From: Mesostigma viride
Lineage: Eukaryota > Streptophyta > Mesostigmatophyceae > Mesostigmatales > Mesostigmataceae
Direction of reading: 5' to 3'
Length of the DNA: 64,000 nucleotides
NCBI GenBank assembly: GCA_009746045.1
Contig: RPFO01002177.1
Span: forward strand, 1-64,000
Shown: in pieces, positions 30,275-40,887 of the stretch
Layout: every line of letters starts with the position of its first letter
How positions within the stretch are numbered: the first letter of the stretch is position 1
Made by a program: the position numbers and the translations under genes
Notes under the pieces: generated by a model
What the model was told of the DNA's origin: nothing
The model's database searches: none
What the model saw: only the letters and a program-made list of their open reading frames with translations

Positions 30275-30990
30275 GAATTACAAGCGAGTTCGTAATCTAC
30301 TGATTACGGCATTGATTTCTGGTGTCGTCAAAATTTACGGTGTTGTTCCATAATATGGGAAGCACGCGTGAATTTCGTGAACCATCTCTGGAGGCGCGGT
30401 GGATCCTTCGTCACGCCTCAATTTCAACGTCAGCGGAGCAGTTGTCGAATTTGTTATCTCGAAGGTCATCGGCAAGCATCTACGTACGAATCTGCCTGCA
30501 GCAGGATGCGCCACATATGAACGTTAAGTTGCGCGTGCAGTGGATTTCAGTTTTTTATGATCTGAATTTTACGGGAATGATGTAGCGAAGTTTTGTATTC
30601 CGTTACTGGCCTGTTTTATGTGCACGGACTTCGCAATAAAAGCTTTGGATTTTATCGTTTTAGGGCCGGGATTTTGTGCTGCGAAACTGGGTTTTGGTTT
30701 CGTGAAAATATGTTGTAGTAATTACGTCGTATGCTATACGAAAAACGTAGTTACGAATATGGAGTCGGTGGGGCCTGGTCCGGATTTGTTGCGCTTCTGC
30801 GAATGTGATACGAAGTTTGTTTCGCGCCAGAATTGCGCAATTAGTGCAATATTTTATGTTGGCTGCTGCATATGCGCAGTTGTGACGGAAGCATTGATAC
30901 GAAATATATATATATATAATTTCGTATGCAACGGACTTAAGTGTTGTCGCTGCGACAACATTGGCATTGCTAGCAGGGCATGTCGGATAT
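30275..30990. other. E3 leader region, no gene supported
   Basis: AT-rich. Short frames (30322-30585, 30618-31010) have no recognisable motif and lack similarity to the upstream ORFs of E1/E2. The right end supplies the target site of LINE B1. Confidence 0.4.
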
Positions 30991-31003
30991 TTGTCATATA
31001 TAT

Positions 31004-32411
31004 TCATTGAGAATGATAGATTACGGAGGTGAGATAGGCATGCAACATAAGGAAAAACCCGAGAACTGGGAGAATAACCCTGAAGAAATTAATAGTAATC
31101 TGACACAGACATCCAAGGATCACGCCAGCGGCACAAGGTACAACTAACTATACATCACAAAACTACACGCAGCAACAGCGCTGCCGGCCCACCATGCAGG
31201 CCTGGAAGGAATCTAGACCGCATGGGTCGCGACAAAGTCGGCCCGGGTGCGGCGGAATAACACATCAGCCACGGTGCGAGTGAGGGCGAGTGACAGACGC
31301 TGCCGCCAATACGAGGACCACGTGCGGGCCGACCACGGGGCGGTCTGACCCTCGAGGTCGAGGCGGTCTTCACGGCGCTGGCAGCACTCGTGGAAAAACT
31401 CCGCTGTCTTGGGGCCCATGGCCCCGAACTCCTCAAGGACAAAGGGGATGACCCGGTGGGGCCCCACATTGCCGTAGGAGGCAAACTTGTCGCGCTCAGC
31501 CACAGCGGCAGCAGCGCCGGCATCCACAGCCGCCCGGAGGATGTGGCGACCGGAAAGCGGCCGAGCCACGGAGACATCGATGAGCAGGTGGCAACCCTGC
31601 CCGTCGTAGTCAAGCACGGTAATGTCGGGGCGGTGGTTGGGTGAGTAGAGGGCGGCCCCATCCGCGTCCTCGCACTTAATGGTGGAGTGGGGAAAGACCG
31701 ACCGAACCATGGCACACACCACCCGGAGGAGAGCGGTATGGAGATAGAGGAACCAGTTCTGGTTCTGCTGGCCACCCATGCACGCGATGTAACTATGCGT
31801 CCCAGTAGTATCCAGAGCAAGCCCGCAGCTGCCGCAGGACGCACCCGCCGTGATGAGAGGTTGCGGGGCAAAGAGCTGGTGGCGGAGAGCGATGGCGTAA
31901 AGGGCCGGAACCAGTGTGAACAAAGGGCTCATGGGGAGGGCGCGCAGGAATGCGGACCCCACGCTCCCCTCAAGGGAAACGGAGTGAAGCCAAGCCTTCC
32001 CCTGATCGTTCAAGCTCGCATGCAGACCCATCCAGTCGGCACAGTGTAGTATACCCGCGTAGGTCTTTTGTTGTTTTTCATGAACGCAGGCAGGGAAGAC
32101 ACTAGGACTGACGACAGTGGACACGCCGGGCGTGCCCCGGGGCAGGCGACGGTGGACGGCCTGAGCGGGGCGGACGAGGTCGCAAGCCTGCTGGATCCCG
32201 AGGTAAGAATCCTGCACAGCCTGCACAAAGGGGAAGGGGGATGGGGTGACCAAGTCGGGAATGGCGCTGACGGCGCTGGGGACCAACCGGCGGATCTCCG
32301 CCCAGGCCTGAGCAACAGAGCCAAGGAAGGCGGCGGGGGCGAGGCGGGCGGCGCGGGTGAGCCCACACCCGCCCATGCGGCAGGGGAGGGTGGCCAAGCG
32401 CATGGAGTGAG
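31004..32411 (-). mobile_element. LINE B1, 5'-truncated, with 13-bp TSD
   Basis: A minus-strand copy of family B: from the thumb region (MRLATLPCRMGGCGLTRAAR) through the CCHC (CGSC) and RLE (HRPDITVLDYDGQ, HLLIDVSVARP) to the stop at 31213 and the 3' UTR. TTGTCATATATAT flanks it at 30991-31003 and 32412-32424, a perfect 13-bp target duplication. Its 3' end is ATTCTCAATGA. The reading frame is open over the retained part. One small insertion relative to B2 (THSYIACMG against THYIACMG) lies in the zinc knuckle, so this copy may be inactive. It is the best-bounded family B copy in the window. Confidence 0.92.
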
Positions 32412-32424
32412 TTGTCATATATAT

Positions 32425-32493
32425 AGGTTTATAGCTGGGCGTTTGCTTTGGTTTGAGTGATTTCACTCTGCTGTAAGTAATTATATTTTTAAT
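32425..32493 (+). mobile_element. LINE A3, tail-only fragment
   Basis: 69 bp of the family A 3' UTR (AGGTTTATAGCTGGGCGTTT to TTTTTAAT), followed by ATATATGTCGAT. It was the target region of B1 on the left and of A4 on the right. Confidence 0.85.
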
Positions 32494-32505
32494 ATATATG
32501 TCGAT

Positions 32506-33336
32506 ACTCCCAGCCACTACTCGGTGGCGCTCCGGCACCAGCTATTTGCCCCGCAGCCTCTTGTTCCGGCCGGGCGGCCTTGTGGTAGCTGTGGGCAGCC
32601 GCTGGATCCCACGGGGACTCACTACCTTGCCTGCATGGGGGGCCAACAGAATCAGAATTGGTATTTGTATTTGCACACTGTCCTCCTGACGGTGGTGCTC
32701 GCCATGATTCGGTCGGTTTTCCCCCACGCGAACATCCGGTCCGAGGATGCGGATGGCGCTGCCTTCTATTCCCCCAACCACCGGCCTGACATCGTGGTGC
32801 TGGACTTTGAGGGGGGTGGCCGGCATCTGCTTATTGACGTTTCGGTGGCGCGGCCCTTGGCTCTTAGCCACGTGGCTGGGGCCTCCCTCACGGCAGGTTA
32901 CACGGCGGACCGGGCGGAGCGGGCCAAGCTCCTGGCCTACGGCGACGTCGGGCACCATCGTGTGGTGCCCTTTGTCCTGGAGGAGTTTGGGGCCATGGGG
33001 CCCCTGACCTCCGCCTTCTTCAAGGAGTGTTGCCGGCTCCGGGAGGACCGGCTGGACCTGGAGGGCCAGCGGGCCCCATGGTCGGCGCGGACCTGGACGT
33101 CATATTGGCGTCAGCGCTTGTCGGTGGCGCTGACTCGGGCCATGGCGGACATCATGCTCCGCCGTACGCGGGCTGATTTTGCGGTGCAGCAGGGCTATTA
33201 GGTTCCTCCCGTTAGGCGTTTCCATTGGTCTTATCGTAGTATAGAGCTTTGACATGGCTCTGTATATAGGTTTATAGCTGGGCGTTTGCTTTGGTTTGAG
33301 TGATTTCACTCTGCTGTAAGTAATTATATTTTTAAT
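32506..33336 (+). mobile_element. LINE A4, 5'-truncated, with 12-bp TSD
   Basis: 831 bp of family A: the complete CCHC plus RLE region (open from about 32506 to the TAG at 33201) and the 3' UTR. It is flanked by the perfect repeat ATATATGTCGAT at 32494-32505 and 33337-33348. Its left flank is the end of A3, so it landed right beside an older family A tail. The RLE core HRPDIVVLDF and HLLIDVSVARP is intact, but there is no RT. Confidence 0.92.
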
Positions 33337-33392
33337 ATATATGTCGATTATATTATATTATGCATTATATTATATTAAATTATATTATATTA

Positions 33393-35123
33393 GGGACTGC
33401 TCTGGCTTCCCCGCGGCTATCCCGGGGGCATTGGCGCGGGCGCGTGGTTTCTCGTGCCTAGGCGTCCCTGTGGGTGACCCTGACTACGTCGAAGAGGAGC
33501 TCCGGGCCACCGTGGAACAGCGCACCCATGTCCTCGAGACTTGGGCGCGCCTCAAGGACCCCAGACCAAAGGGCTCCTCCTGTGGTTTTGCGCCCACCCG
33601 CGGGTGGTTCACTGGCTCCGTGGCGCTCCCCCCCACTTGGTGCGGCTTGCCGCGGAAGGCCATGACGAGCGCATTCAGGCCGCCTTGCAGGTGCTCCTCC
33701 CCGGCCCTAGCCTGCCAGCTCACTCCATGCGCTTGGCCACCCTCCCCTGCCGCATGGGCGGGTGTGGGCTCACCCGCGCCGCCCGCCTCGCCCCCGCCGC
33801 CTTCCTTGGCTCTGTTGCTCAAGCCTGGGCGGAGATCCGCCGGTCGGTCCCCAGCGCCGTCAGCGCCATTCCCGACTTGGTCACCCCATCCCCCTTCCCC
33901 TTTGTGCAGGCTGTGCAGGATTCTTACCTCGGGATCCAGCAGGCTTGCGACCTCGTCCGCCCCGCTCAGGCCGTCCACCGTCGCCTGCCCCGGGGCACGC
34001 CCGGCGTGTCTACTGTCGTCAGTCCTAGTGTCTTCCCTGCCTGCGTTCATGAAAAACAACAAAAGACCTACGCGGGTATACTACACTGTGCCGACTGGAT
34101 GGGTCTGCACGCGAGCTTGAACGATCAGGGGAAGGCTTGGCTTCACTCCGTTTCCCTTGAGGGGAGCGTGGGGTCCGCATTCCTGCGCGCCCTCCCCATG
34201 AGCCCTTTGTTCACGCTGGTTCCGGCCCTTTACGCCATCGCTCTCCGCCACCAGCTCTTTGCCCCGCAACCTCTCATCACGGCGGGTGCGTCCTGCGGCA
34301 GCTGCGGGCTTGCTCTGGATACTACTGGGACGCACTACATCGCGTGCATGGGTGGCCAGCAGAACCAGAACTGGTTCCTCTATCTCCATACCGCTCTCCT
34401 CCGGGTGGTGTGTGCCATGGTTCGGTCGGTCTTTCCCCACTCCACCATCAAGTGCGAGGACGCGGATGGGGCCGCCCTCTACTCACCCAACCACCGCCCC
34501 GACATTACCGTGCTTGACTACGACGGGCAGGGTTGCCACCTGCTCATCGATGTCTCCGTGGCTCGGCCGCTTTCCGGTCGCCACATCCTCCGGGCGGCTG
34601 TGGATGCCGGCGCTGCTGCCACTGTGGCTGAGCGCGACAAGTTTGCCTCCTACGGCAATGTGGGGCCCCACCGGGTCATCCCCTTTGTCCTTGAGGAGTT
34701 CGGGGCCATGGGCCCCAAGACAGCGGAGTTTTTCCACGAGTGCTGCCAGCGCCGTGAAGACCGCCTCGACCTCGAGGGTCAGACCGCCCCGTGGTCGGCC
34801 CGCACGTGGTCCTCGTATTGGCGGCAGCGCCTGTCACTCGCCCTCACTCGCACCGTGGCTGATGTGTTATTCCGCCGCACCCGGGCCGACTTTGTCGCGA
34901 CCCATGCGGTCTAGATCCCTTCCAGGCCTGCATGGTGGGCCGGCAGCGCTGTTGCTGCGTGTAGTTTTGTGATGTCTAGTTAGTTGTACCTTGTGCCGCT
35001 GGCGTGATCCTTGGATGTCTGTGTCAGATTACTATTAATTTCTTCAGGGTTATTCTCCCAGTTATCGGGTTTTTCCTTATGTTGCATGCCTATCTCACCT
35101 CCGTAATCTATCATTCTCAATGA
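33393..35123 (+). mobile_element. LINE B2, 5'-truncated family B copy
   Basis: Begins GGGACTGCTCTGGCTTCCCC within the RT thumb region and ends ATTCTCAATGA, the same 3' end as B1. It sits in a run of TATTA repeats on both sides, which fits a target duplication but is too simple to prove it. The 3' UTR (34915-35123) includes CTTGTGCCGCTGGCGTGATC, also seen inverted in B1. Confidence 0.88.
33541..34914 (+). CDS. LINE B2 thumb, CCHC and restriction-like endonuclease
   Basis: 457 open codons to a TAG. They start in the RT thumb (LLLWFCAHPRVVHWLRG, RMGGCGLTRAARLAPAAFLG) and continue through an ordered stretch (QKTYAGILHCADWMGLHASL) to the CCHC (CGSC, then GTHYIAC). The RLE follows, with HRPDITVLDYDGQ, HLLIDVSVARP and ERDKFASYGNVGPHRVIPFV. 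The protein is about 65% like family A by eye. The segment 33393-33560 continues the thumb upstream (FSCLGVPVGDPDYVEEELRA) in another frame; a one-base loss at about 33560 accounts for it. The RT catalytic region is missing through 5' truncation, so this cannot act alone. In intact relatives the RLE nicks the target DNA. Confidence 0.85.
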   Translation: MGAPQGPQTKGLLLWFCAHPRVVHWLRGAPPHLVRLAAEGHDERIQAALQVLLPGPSLPAHSMRLATLPCRMGGCGLTRAARLAPAAFLGSVAQAWAEIRRSVPSAVSAIPDLVTPSPFPFVQAVQDSYLGIQQACDLVRPAQAVHRRLPRGTPGVSTVVSPSVFPACVHEKQQKTYAGILHCADWMGLHASLNDQGKAWLHSVSLEGSVGSAFLRALPMSPLFTLVPALYAIALRHQLFAPQPLITAGASCGSCGLALDTTGTHYIACMGGQQNQNWFLYLHTALLRVVCAMVRSVFPHSTIKCEDADGAALYSPNHRPDITVLDYDGQGCHLLIDVSVARPLSGRHILRAAVDAGAAATVAERDKFASYGNVGPHRVIPFVLEEFGAMGPKTAEFFHECCQRREDRLDLEGQTAPWSARTWSSYWRQRLSLALTRTVADVLFRRTRADFVATHAV

Positions 35124-35150
35124 ATATTATATTATATTATATTATAATAT

Positions 35151-35301
35151 GCAGGGCTATTAGGTTCCTCCCGTTAGTAGGCGTTTCCATTGGTCTTATC
35201 GTAGTATAGAGCTTTGACATGGCTCTGTATATAGGTTTATAGCTGGGCGTTTGCTTTGGTTTGAGTGATTTCACTCTGCTGTAAGTAATTATATTTTTAA
35301 T
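35151..35301 (+). mobile_element. LINE A5, tail-only fragment
   Basis: Begins GCAGGGCTATTAGGTTCCTC (the last codons of family A) and ends TTTTTAAT, again followed by ATATATGTCGAT (35302-35313), the same 12 bases that follow A3 and A4. Confidence 0.85.
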
Positions 35302-35313
35302 ATATATGTCGAT

Positions 35314-36419
35314 GATGATTATACCAACTTGTTTATGCGGTATAATTTTTCTTGTGCAGAACAAGCTCATGCTAATTAATGCATTGGCATTATTAATGCT
35401 GCATGTTAATGACTTGTTTGCAAGGTCAATTTTGAAGGCGAAAGCGTGGCCGGGTCGGCAGCGAAGTCGCAGCAAGCGAACTGAATCGCTGAAGACAAAT
35501 GAAGCGCTGATTGCGAGCGGCTGCGAGTGCTGAAGTGATCGGGCAACTGCGATCGAATGTCGCTAGCGATCTGGAAAGAGCACGAGTATCGCTGTCAAGA
35601 GCGGGAGAGAGCACAAATGTCGCAAGCGGCTGTCAGAATTTGTCGCCATCGACAATGAAGGTCTTCAAGGCAGCTGCTGAGCGTGTTGGGAGCGAAGGCT
35701 TCACCAGTGAGCAGTCGCCCCGGGCGCGAGTGTCGCGAACGACTGAATGCTATAATAAGCAACAACAAGAGGAGTTACGGTTGATACCTTTGTTGCATGA
35801 AGTGCAGCCTGGCGTGCAGGCGCACTTGCAAGCAAGGTTGTGATTTATTTGATAATCACTTCAACAGGGTAGGTGCCCAGTGGGGAGCACCTGGATCTGC
35901 GGTGCAGCGCAGGGTAACATGTTATTTCTGCCATGCAAACAGGGTCATATTGCCCTCTTTGGCATTGGCAAGTGAACCGAGGTGGGTATATTAATTTAAC
36001 CCAACCTGACGGATTCTGCCTTCCCTGGGCTTGCTAGGGTCCGCCAGGGAGGGGGCTATGAGTGACCCCCCCATTACTCTGGATGAAGTTGATTTGCTCC
36101 CTGCACAGGTTGAGAGTCTCCCACTTGAGGTTGAGAGTCTCCCTGCACAGGTTGAGGGTACATCCATGGAGGAAGAACACAATGGGGTAGTGACTGGGCC
36201 TTCCCACGTCACCATGGTGAAAGCAGTTATACCACAAGGCAACAACGTTCCCACATGGCTCTTGGAGGTAGTTTGCGTACTCCTTCAATGTTGGAGCGTG
36301 GAAGTCCTGCCTTAGGGCAGGAAGCTCCTTTAGAGGAGGAGGATGAGGCTGATGGCCTGAATGATGCAATTAATGGGGAGCATGGTTGTAAGTGATATAG
36401 TGCTGATCAAAGCACATCA
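35314..36419 (+). pseudogene. E3 decayed gag and pre-integrase region
   Basis: No long frame. At 35921-35965 the sequence reads CYFCHAN, then after a one-base shift GHIAL, a decayed CCHC knuckle at the place gag should end. Near 36100 a 24-bp unit encoding Pro-Ala-Gln-Val-Glu-like residues is repeated three times (LPAQVESLPLEVESLPAQVE). Most of gag is lost. Confidence 0.5.
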
Positions 36420-37804
36420 CCTTAGCAGTAAAGCAGGTTGCTGAGGCTTGTTCCTGTAGGCTGGTTGCTCCCAAGCCTAAGAAGTCTCATGTCAGACAAC
36501 CTGTGTTGCAGCCTGGATATGTACAATGTGATATCCAAGAAATCAGGAAACTGATTTTGTTGGTTGGTGTTGACAGATACACCAAGTACAAGGTGCTGGA
36601 GCTGTTGCAAGACAAATCTAAGCCATGTTTGGTGGCTGGGCTCCAGGCTATCAGATCCAGAATGAAACCAGTGATCCAGCTGCAGTGTGATTTAGAATTT
36701 GAGTGCTGCATGGGGCATGAAGACCTCCCTGAGTTATTTGTTGTACACAGGGAGTCCCATGGCAGTCAAGGCGTGGTGGAGAGGACAATCAGAGAACTCA
36801 AGACTATTCTGCTGACGGAGAAGAAGATTCCAAGATTGGTTCCAGCTATTATCAAGACGGCCTGGTTAAGGTCAGTTGAGGACAGATTGAATGTCAGGGC
36901 ATCCATGTATGTTGGAGAGGTCCCTGTGACTCCATTATCATTGCATCTTCGGGAGCTCCCTACTGAGGTTGAGCAAGCCTGGAAAGATAGCCTTATGTTC
37001 AAGTTTGCCAAGTTGAGGCAGAAAGACAAGGGCTGGAGTGTTCTGAAACCTGTTGTTGGCCAGAGGGTAATTGTGTGGAAAGAGCCCAAGCTTGCAGGCA
37101 AGCGTGGTAGCTGGCACCCTGGAGTAGTGACCAGGGTGGAACTAGCTGGGCACAAGTGCTGGGTGAAGATGGAGGATCCTCCCCAGAATGTGCACCGTCT
37201 GTCGTGGTCATATGTACGTCTAAGGGGTGCTGAAGCAGAGGCAGTAGCTCCTGATGTGACAACCTTGCCAGTTGGTCATGACGTCATCCCTGATCATCAC
37301 GTTCAAGCTGGAAGTAATCCCCGGGTAAGTCCTGGCCAGACCCCTGGATCGGTTAACTCTCCATCCTTAGGACAGGCAGATGTGGTCCCCTCTAGCCTCA
37401 CTAAGCATAGAGGTGTGGGCCTGAAAGATGTGGTGCTGGCTATGCAAAAAGCCAAGCAAGGACCTCGGGTGTCCAAGCTCAGCCAGTTGGAGGAGTCCGA
37501 GGATGCTGTCCTAGAGGTAGATACCAATGCTGAGGTTTCTGTTATGGGATCTCAACATACAGGTCAACGGCAGGTGCTTTCGCCTAGTTGTGCTTGGGTG
37601 TCTGACTTTAGTGGCAGGACACACATTATGGTATTGGGAGAGGTGCTGGTACCCTTCATGGGTGAGGATGTCACATTTCTTGTGCTTGAAGATTATGATG
37701 GCCCTATCATCTTGGGTCAAAATTTTCTGAGCTCTCCTAGAATTGTTGTGGCATCTGATAAGCTGAGAAAGTTTGGCTGGGGCAGTACCCTTGGTCAATT
37801 TTAA
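36420..37804 (+). pseudogene. Integrase and protease-like region of E3
   Basis: The frame is open from about 36440 to 37804. It carries a partial Cys-rich module, then the DDE core: VQCDIQEIRKLILLVGVDRY, QLQCDLEFECC and HGSQGVVERTIREL (29 residues between the second Asp and Glu). The SH3-like segment VGQRVIVWKEPKLAGKRGSW and PPQNVHRLSWSYVRLR follow in the same frame. The protease-like domain continues without a shift: LEVDTNAEVSVM (Asp near residue 340 counted from 36503), IMVLGEVLVPFMGEDVTF and IILGQNFL. E3 thus confirms that the DTN segment lies downstream of integrase. The frame then changes at about 37770. Confidence 0.85.
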
Positions 37805-39495
37805 AACCTCCCTTGCCAGTGTATTTAATTCTGTGAAAGCGATCAAGAATGTGCAGTGGCCTGAGGATCAGATTCCTGTGGCTTCCAGTCTTGTGATGCC
37901 AGCTGCTCTCCATCCTAGCAGTATTGGTATTACTAAGAGATCACTGGCTGCTCATTCTCCTCTTAGCTATGATCAGCTTGTCCAGGAAATGAGTTCTCCT
38001 CTGATGTTTGAGGCCTGGAGGCTAGCATTTGCCAAGGCCTAGAGGAGTGGTTGCAGTTTGACTGCTGTCAGCCTGTGAATGAAGTTCCCCATACAGTACA
38101 CGGTTGAAGCTCAGATTCGTCATCAAGCGGAAGGAGGTGGAGGGGGTGTCTGTTCCCCATGTGCGTCCAGTTCTCAATGAATACCGTGGTACTGGGGATC
38201 TTCTGGGCGAGGAGTTGTATACACCTGGGATGCTACATGATACATGGCGTATTTTATTGTGCCTGTATGTCGGTATGCTGAACCAGGGTGCTGATATGTC
38301 TTCAGTTCTGCTAGATTTCAAGAGAGCATTTCTGAAGGGTGATCCCAGTGTGGCTCAGCAGGTGTGGCATTGTGAAACTCCATTTCATGTGCCAGTTCCT
38401 GTAGCCTGGCAGGCAGAGCTCCAGTCTAGCTACCTGCTGATTCTGAAGGGTCTAGAAGGTCTCAGGTCCAGTCCCATCATTTGGAGGCTCACCTTGGAAG
38501 ACTTCTTGACTAAGCACTGTGGGTTGAAGGTGTCATCTGTGGACCCATGTTTATTGCTGGGTAGGTGGCATGATTTACCTGTGTATGCTAGCCTGCATGG
38601 TGATGACTTGCACTTGATTGCTCCCACTAAGTGGTTGAGTCAGTTTGTGCCCATCATTAATGATGCATTTCCTTTGGGAAAAGAATTGTGGCAGAAGCCT
38701 GGAGAGGCTGTCACGTTCTGTGGAATGCAGGCTACATTGGTTCAGGAGGGGAGTCAGTGGCTGATTAAGCTGCAGGCGGGCAATGACTACAAGAGTACCA
38801 TTCTTCAATCTGTTCCAGAGGTCATGACGTCATCCATTGCACCTGAGCTGAAAGGCAAGTTGGCCTGGTATGGCAGCATTTGTGGGCCTGACATGATGGT
38901 CCATAGCAGATCCCCTGATGATGTGCTAATTCTGGAGGAGCCTTCCCAGATTATTGCACATGTTAACAAGTCTCCTGGTATTACTTTAGCTGGGATTGAT
39001 TTGTCTTTGCCATTTTCCTTGGATATCTATGTTGATAGCTCCATGGATAGCAGGCAAGTTTCTAAGGTCAGAGGCAGGTCAGCTGGCTTGTTTGTGCTTC
39101 AGCAACATAGGCCTAGTCTTGTGGCCTGGTACAGTCGTCTTCAAAGAAGGGTTGCTGTGAGTTCAGATGTCTCTGAGTGCAGAGCCATTTGTGAAGGGAT
39201 TCAGTCCAGTTTGTACATCAAGGAGCTGTTGCTAGCTATGGCTTCAGTGACTCCTCATACTCTTCAACTGGAGACCTTGATCCTTTCAGATAACATGGGC
39301 ATGGTCCAGTTTGTGCACAAGCAGTTGGCCAGAAGCAGAGATCTGGATTATCTCCTGTTGAAGGAGTTGGCAGGTCTGGTGGATATTCAACATCTTCCAG
39401 GTTCTGAGAATCCTGCTGATGCCTTGACCAAGTTGCCTCACAAGTCTGCTGAGCAATATAAGCTTCTTTACAAGCTGATGAGCTCCTCTGTGTGA
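37773..39495 (+). pseudogene. RT and RNase H of E3, frameshifted
   Basis: The linker after the protease (37773-38042) is in one frame, and two further shifts near 38040 and 38100 lead to a 463-codon frame. This has RT motif A LLDFKRAFLKGD, LKGLEGLRSSPIIW and the box LHGDDLHL, then RNase H with IYVDSSMDS, SECRAICEG, LSDNMGMVQF and PADALTKL. It aligns with E2 throughout. All catalytic acids remain, but the shifts make the polyprotein unreadable as one chain. Confidence 0.85.
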
Positions 39496-40270
39496 GTTGA
39501 GCAATTCCAGTTGGAGCTTTGAGTTTGGTGACTGATTGGGTGAGAAGAGCTAACATAGAGCTGGGCTCTGTTATGCTGAGAGCTGTGATGCTCTGAGGGC
39601 AGTAATGCTCTGTGTACATATGTGTATAATACTGTATTCTATGTAATGCTCAGTCATGGAGCATGATGTTGGTTGGGGGTTTGTCCTCAGTTTGAGGTTT
39701 GTCTCAACCAAAGGGATTTTATAGGGCAGGGTTCGATTCCCTGGGGCTGCTTAGGCGGATTTTCCCGGATTGGCTGACCCATCAACCTTGCTGGTGAGGT
39801 GGCGACAGGTCCCCCTAGTTTTGTCCCAGACAGAGGAAGGTAGTTTGTCATGTGCTTAATATATTTTGTGATGTGCTATTTCTCAGTCCATGGTGGGCGC
39901 CAGTTCTGATAACTATCAATGTCTACCTGATAAGGTCTTGTGGGTAACTTGTGGGGTTCCAATCAGGAGCCATTATGGTGATGATTCCATTTTGGTCATT
40001 ATTCTGGTTAGCCACAAGCTGCTACTCCAAACACTTGGCTTTCTACTTCCAGTGGATAGGGAATTCATTGTAATTCGTCATGGCTGAGATGTGTTGTGAT
40101 CTGGTGCTTGATTAATCCCGAGCAGAGACTACAGAGAGCTGGGAGGGATGTCAAGTGCTATGCATGTTGTTTCTATATATATGTGTTGCCAAGCCTAACA
40201 GCTCTAAAAGAAAGAAAGGGCTGGAGTTAATATGGCTGTTACGTCCAAGCTCTAAAAGAGAAGAAAGGGC
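39496..40270 (+). other. E3 3' UTR with polypurine tract
   Basis: Non-coding. It contains the tRNA-like segment at 39645-39750 and two purine tracts, AAAGAAAGAAAGGGC (about 40207-40221) and AAAAGAGAAGAAAGGGC (40254-40270). The second abuts the 3' LTR, as a plus-strand primer should. The first is followed by TGGAGTTAATATGG, which resembles the start of the E2 LTR, so a vestige of another LTR may lie at 40222-40250. Confidence 0.6.
39645..39750 (+). other. tRNA-like segment in E3 3' UTR
   Basis: ATGCTCAGTCATGGAGC can form a D-arm (GCTC/GAGC). About 70 bases on, CAGGG-TTCGATT-CCCTG is a perfect T-arm with the B box GGTTCGATTCC. Between them TTGGTTG pairs with CAACCAA, with a TTGAG/CTCAA hairpin inside. 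It resembles the E2 segment with a longer middle. Confidence 0.4.
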
Positions 40271-40887
40271 TGGCAAGCAATATTATTCTACTAAGCTACT
40301 TGGCTTGTAGAGATTCTACTTCCGGTTACTACAATCCAGAAACGGGTTCATTCTGATGAGTATTGCTCGAGATATGAGCAAGATACTGTTCTACTACATT
40401 CTACTTGGATTCGGTGATTCTACGGTGGTTCTTCAAGTGACGCGTGGCATACGGTGTCTTGTCACAGTGTACGATAGGACATTTAGTCTCCGACACTGCG
40501 GTCTATTCAATGCTATTGATTAGACGTAACAAATAGTGACAGGACTTGTGCGACAGGACACTGATGTGACTATTTATGGATAACGAGTCGAGATCTGCTG
40601 GTCCAGAGTGAAGGACAGCAATATTGTGAGATGATCTGTCCTATCAGTCATCTGGATGTGACTGCGTCACAATTAGTATATAACGAGCAAAACGCTGCCA
40701 CTTGGTAGCACCACTTTCCCTGCACCTGTGTCCTCGCACCTTTGGCGACGGTTCTCACGTGCCTCGTGCATTCTGTGCTGGTAGCCATAACCAGCAACGT
40801 AAACCTATTGATTAATATAACTACTTCCTCTGTAGATATTAATCAGTGCAGGCTGAACCACAGTTCAGCCACAGGTTTCGTTAACTC
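40271..40887 (+). repeat. E3 3' LTR
   Basis: Match to 29659-30274 with about eight substitutions and one extra G near its end. It abuts Gypsy RT sequence (minus strand) at about 40888. Confidence 0.88.

Larger units (their letters stand above)
29659..40887 (+). mobile_element. Copia-like LTR retrotransposon E3 with nested LINEs
   Basis: Bounded by 616/617-bp LTRs (29659-30274 and 40271-40887) with about eight substitutions and one single-base gap between them by eye. Inside, a LINE cluster (30991-35313) sits where gag would be; a decayed zinc knuckle (35921-35965), integrase, protease-like region, RT/RNase H, 3' UTR and purine tract follow. The left flank is the truncated E2 LTR and the right flank is Gypsy RT sequence. 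No target duplication is visible, which suggests recombination at one end. The coding region has at least three frame changes. Confidence 0.8.
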
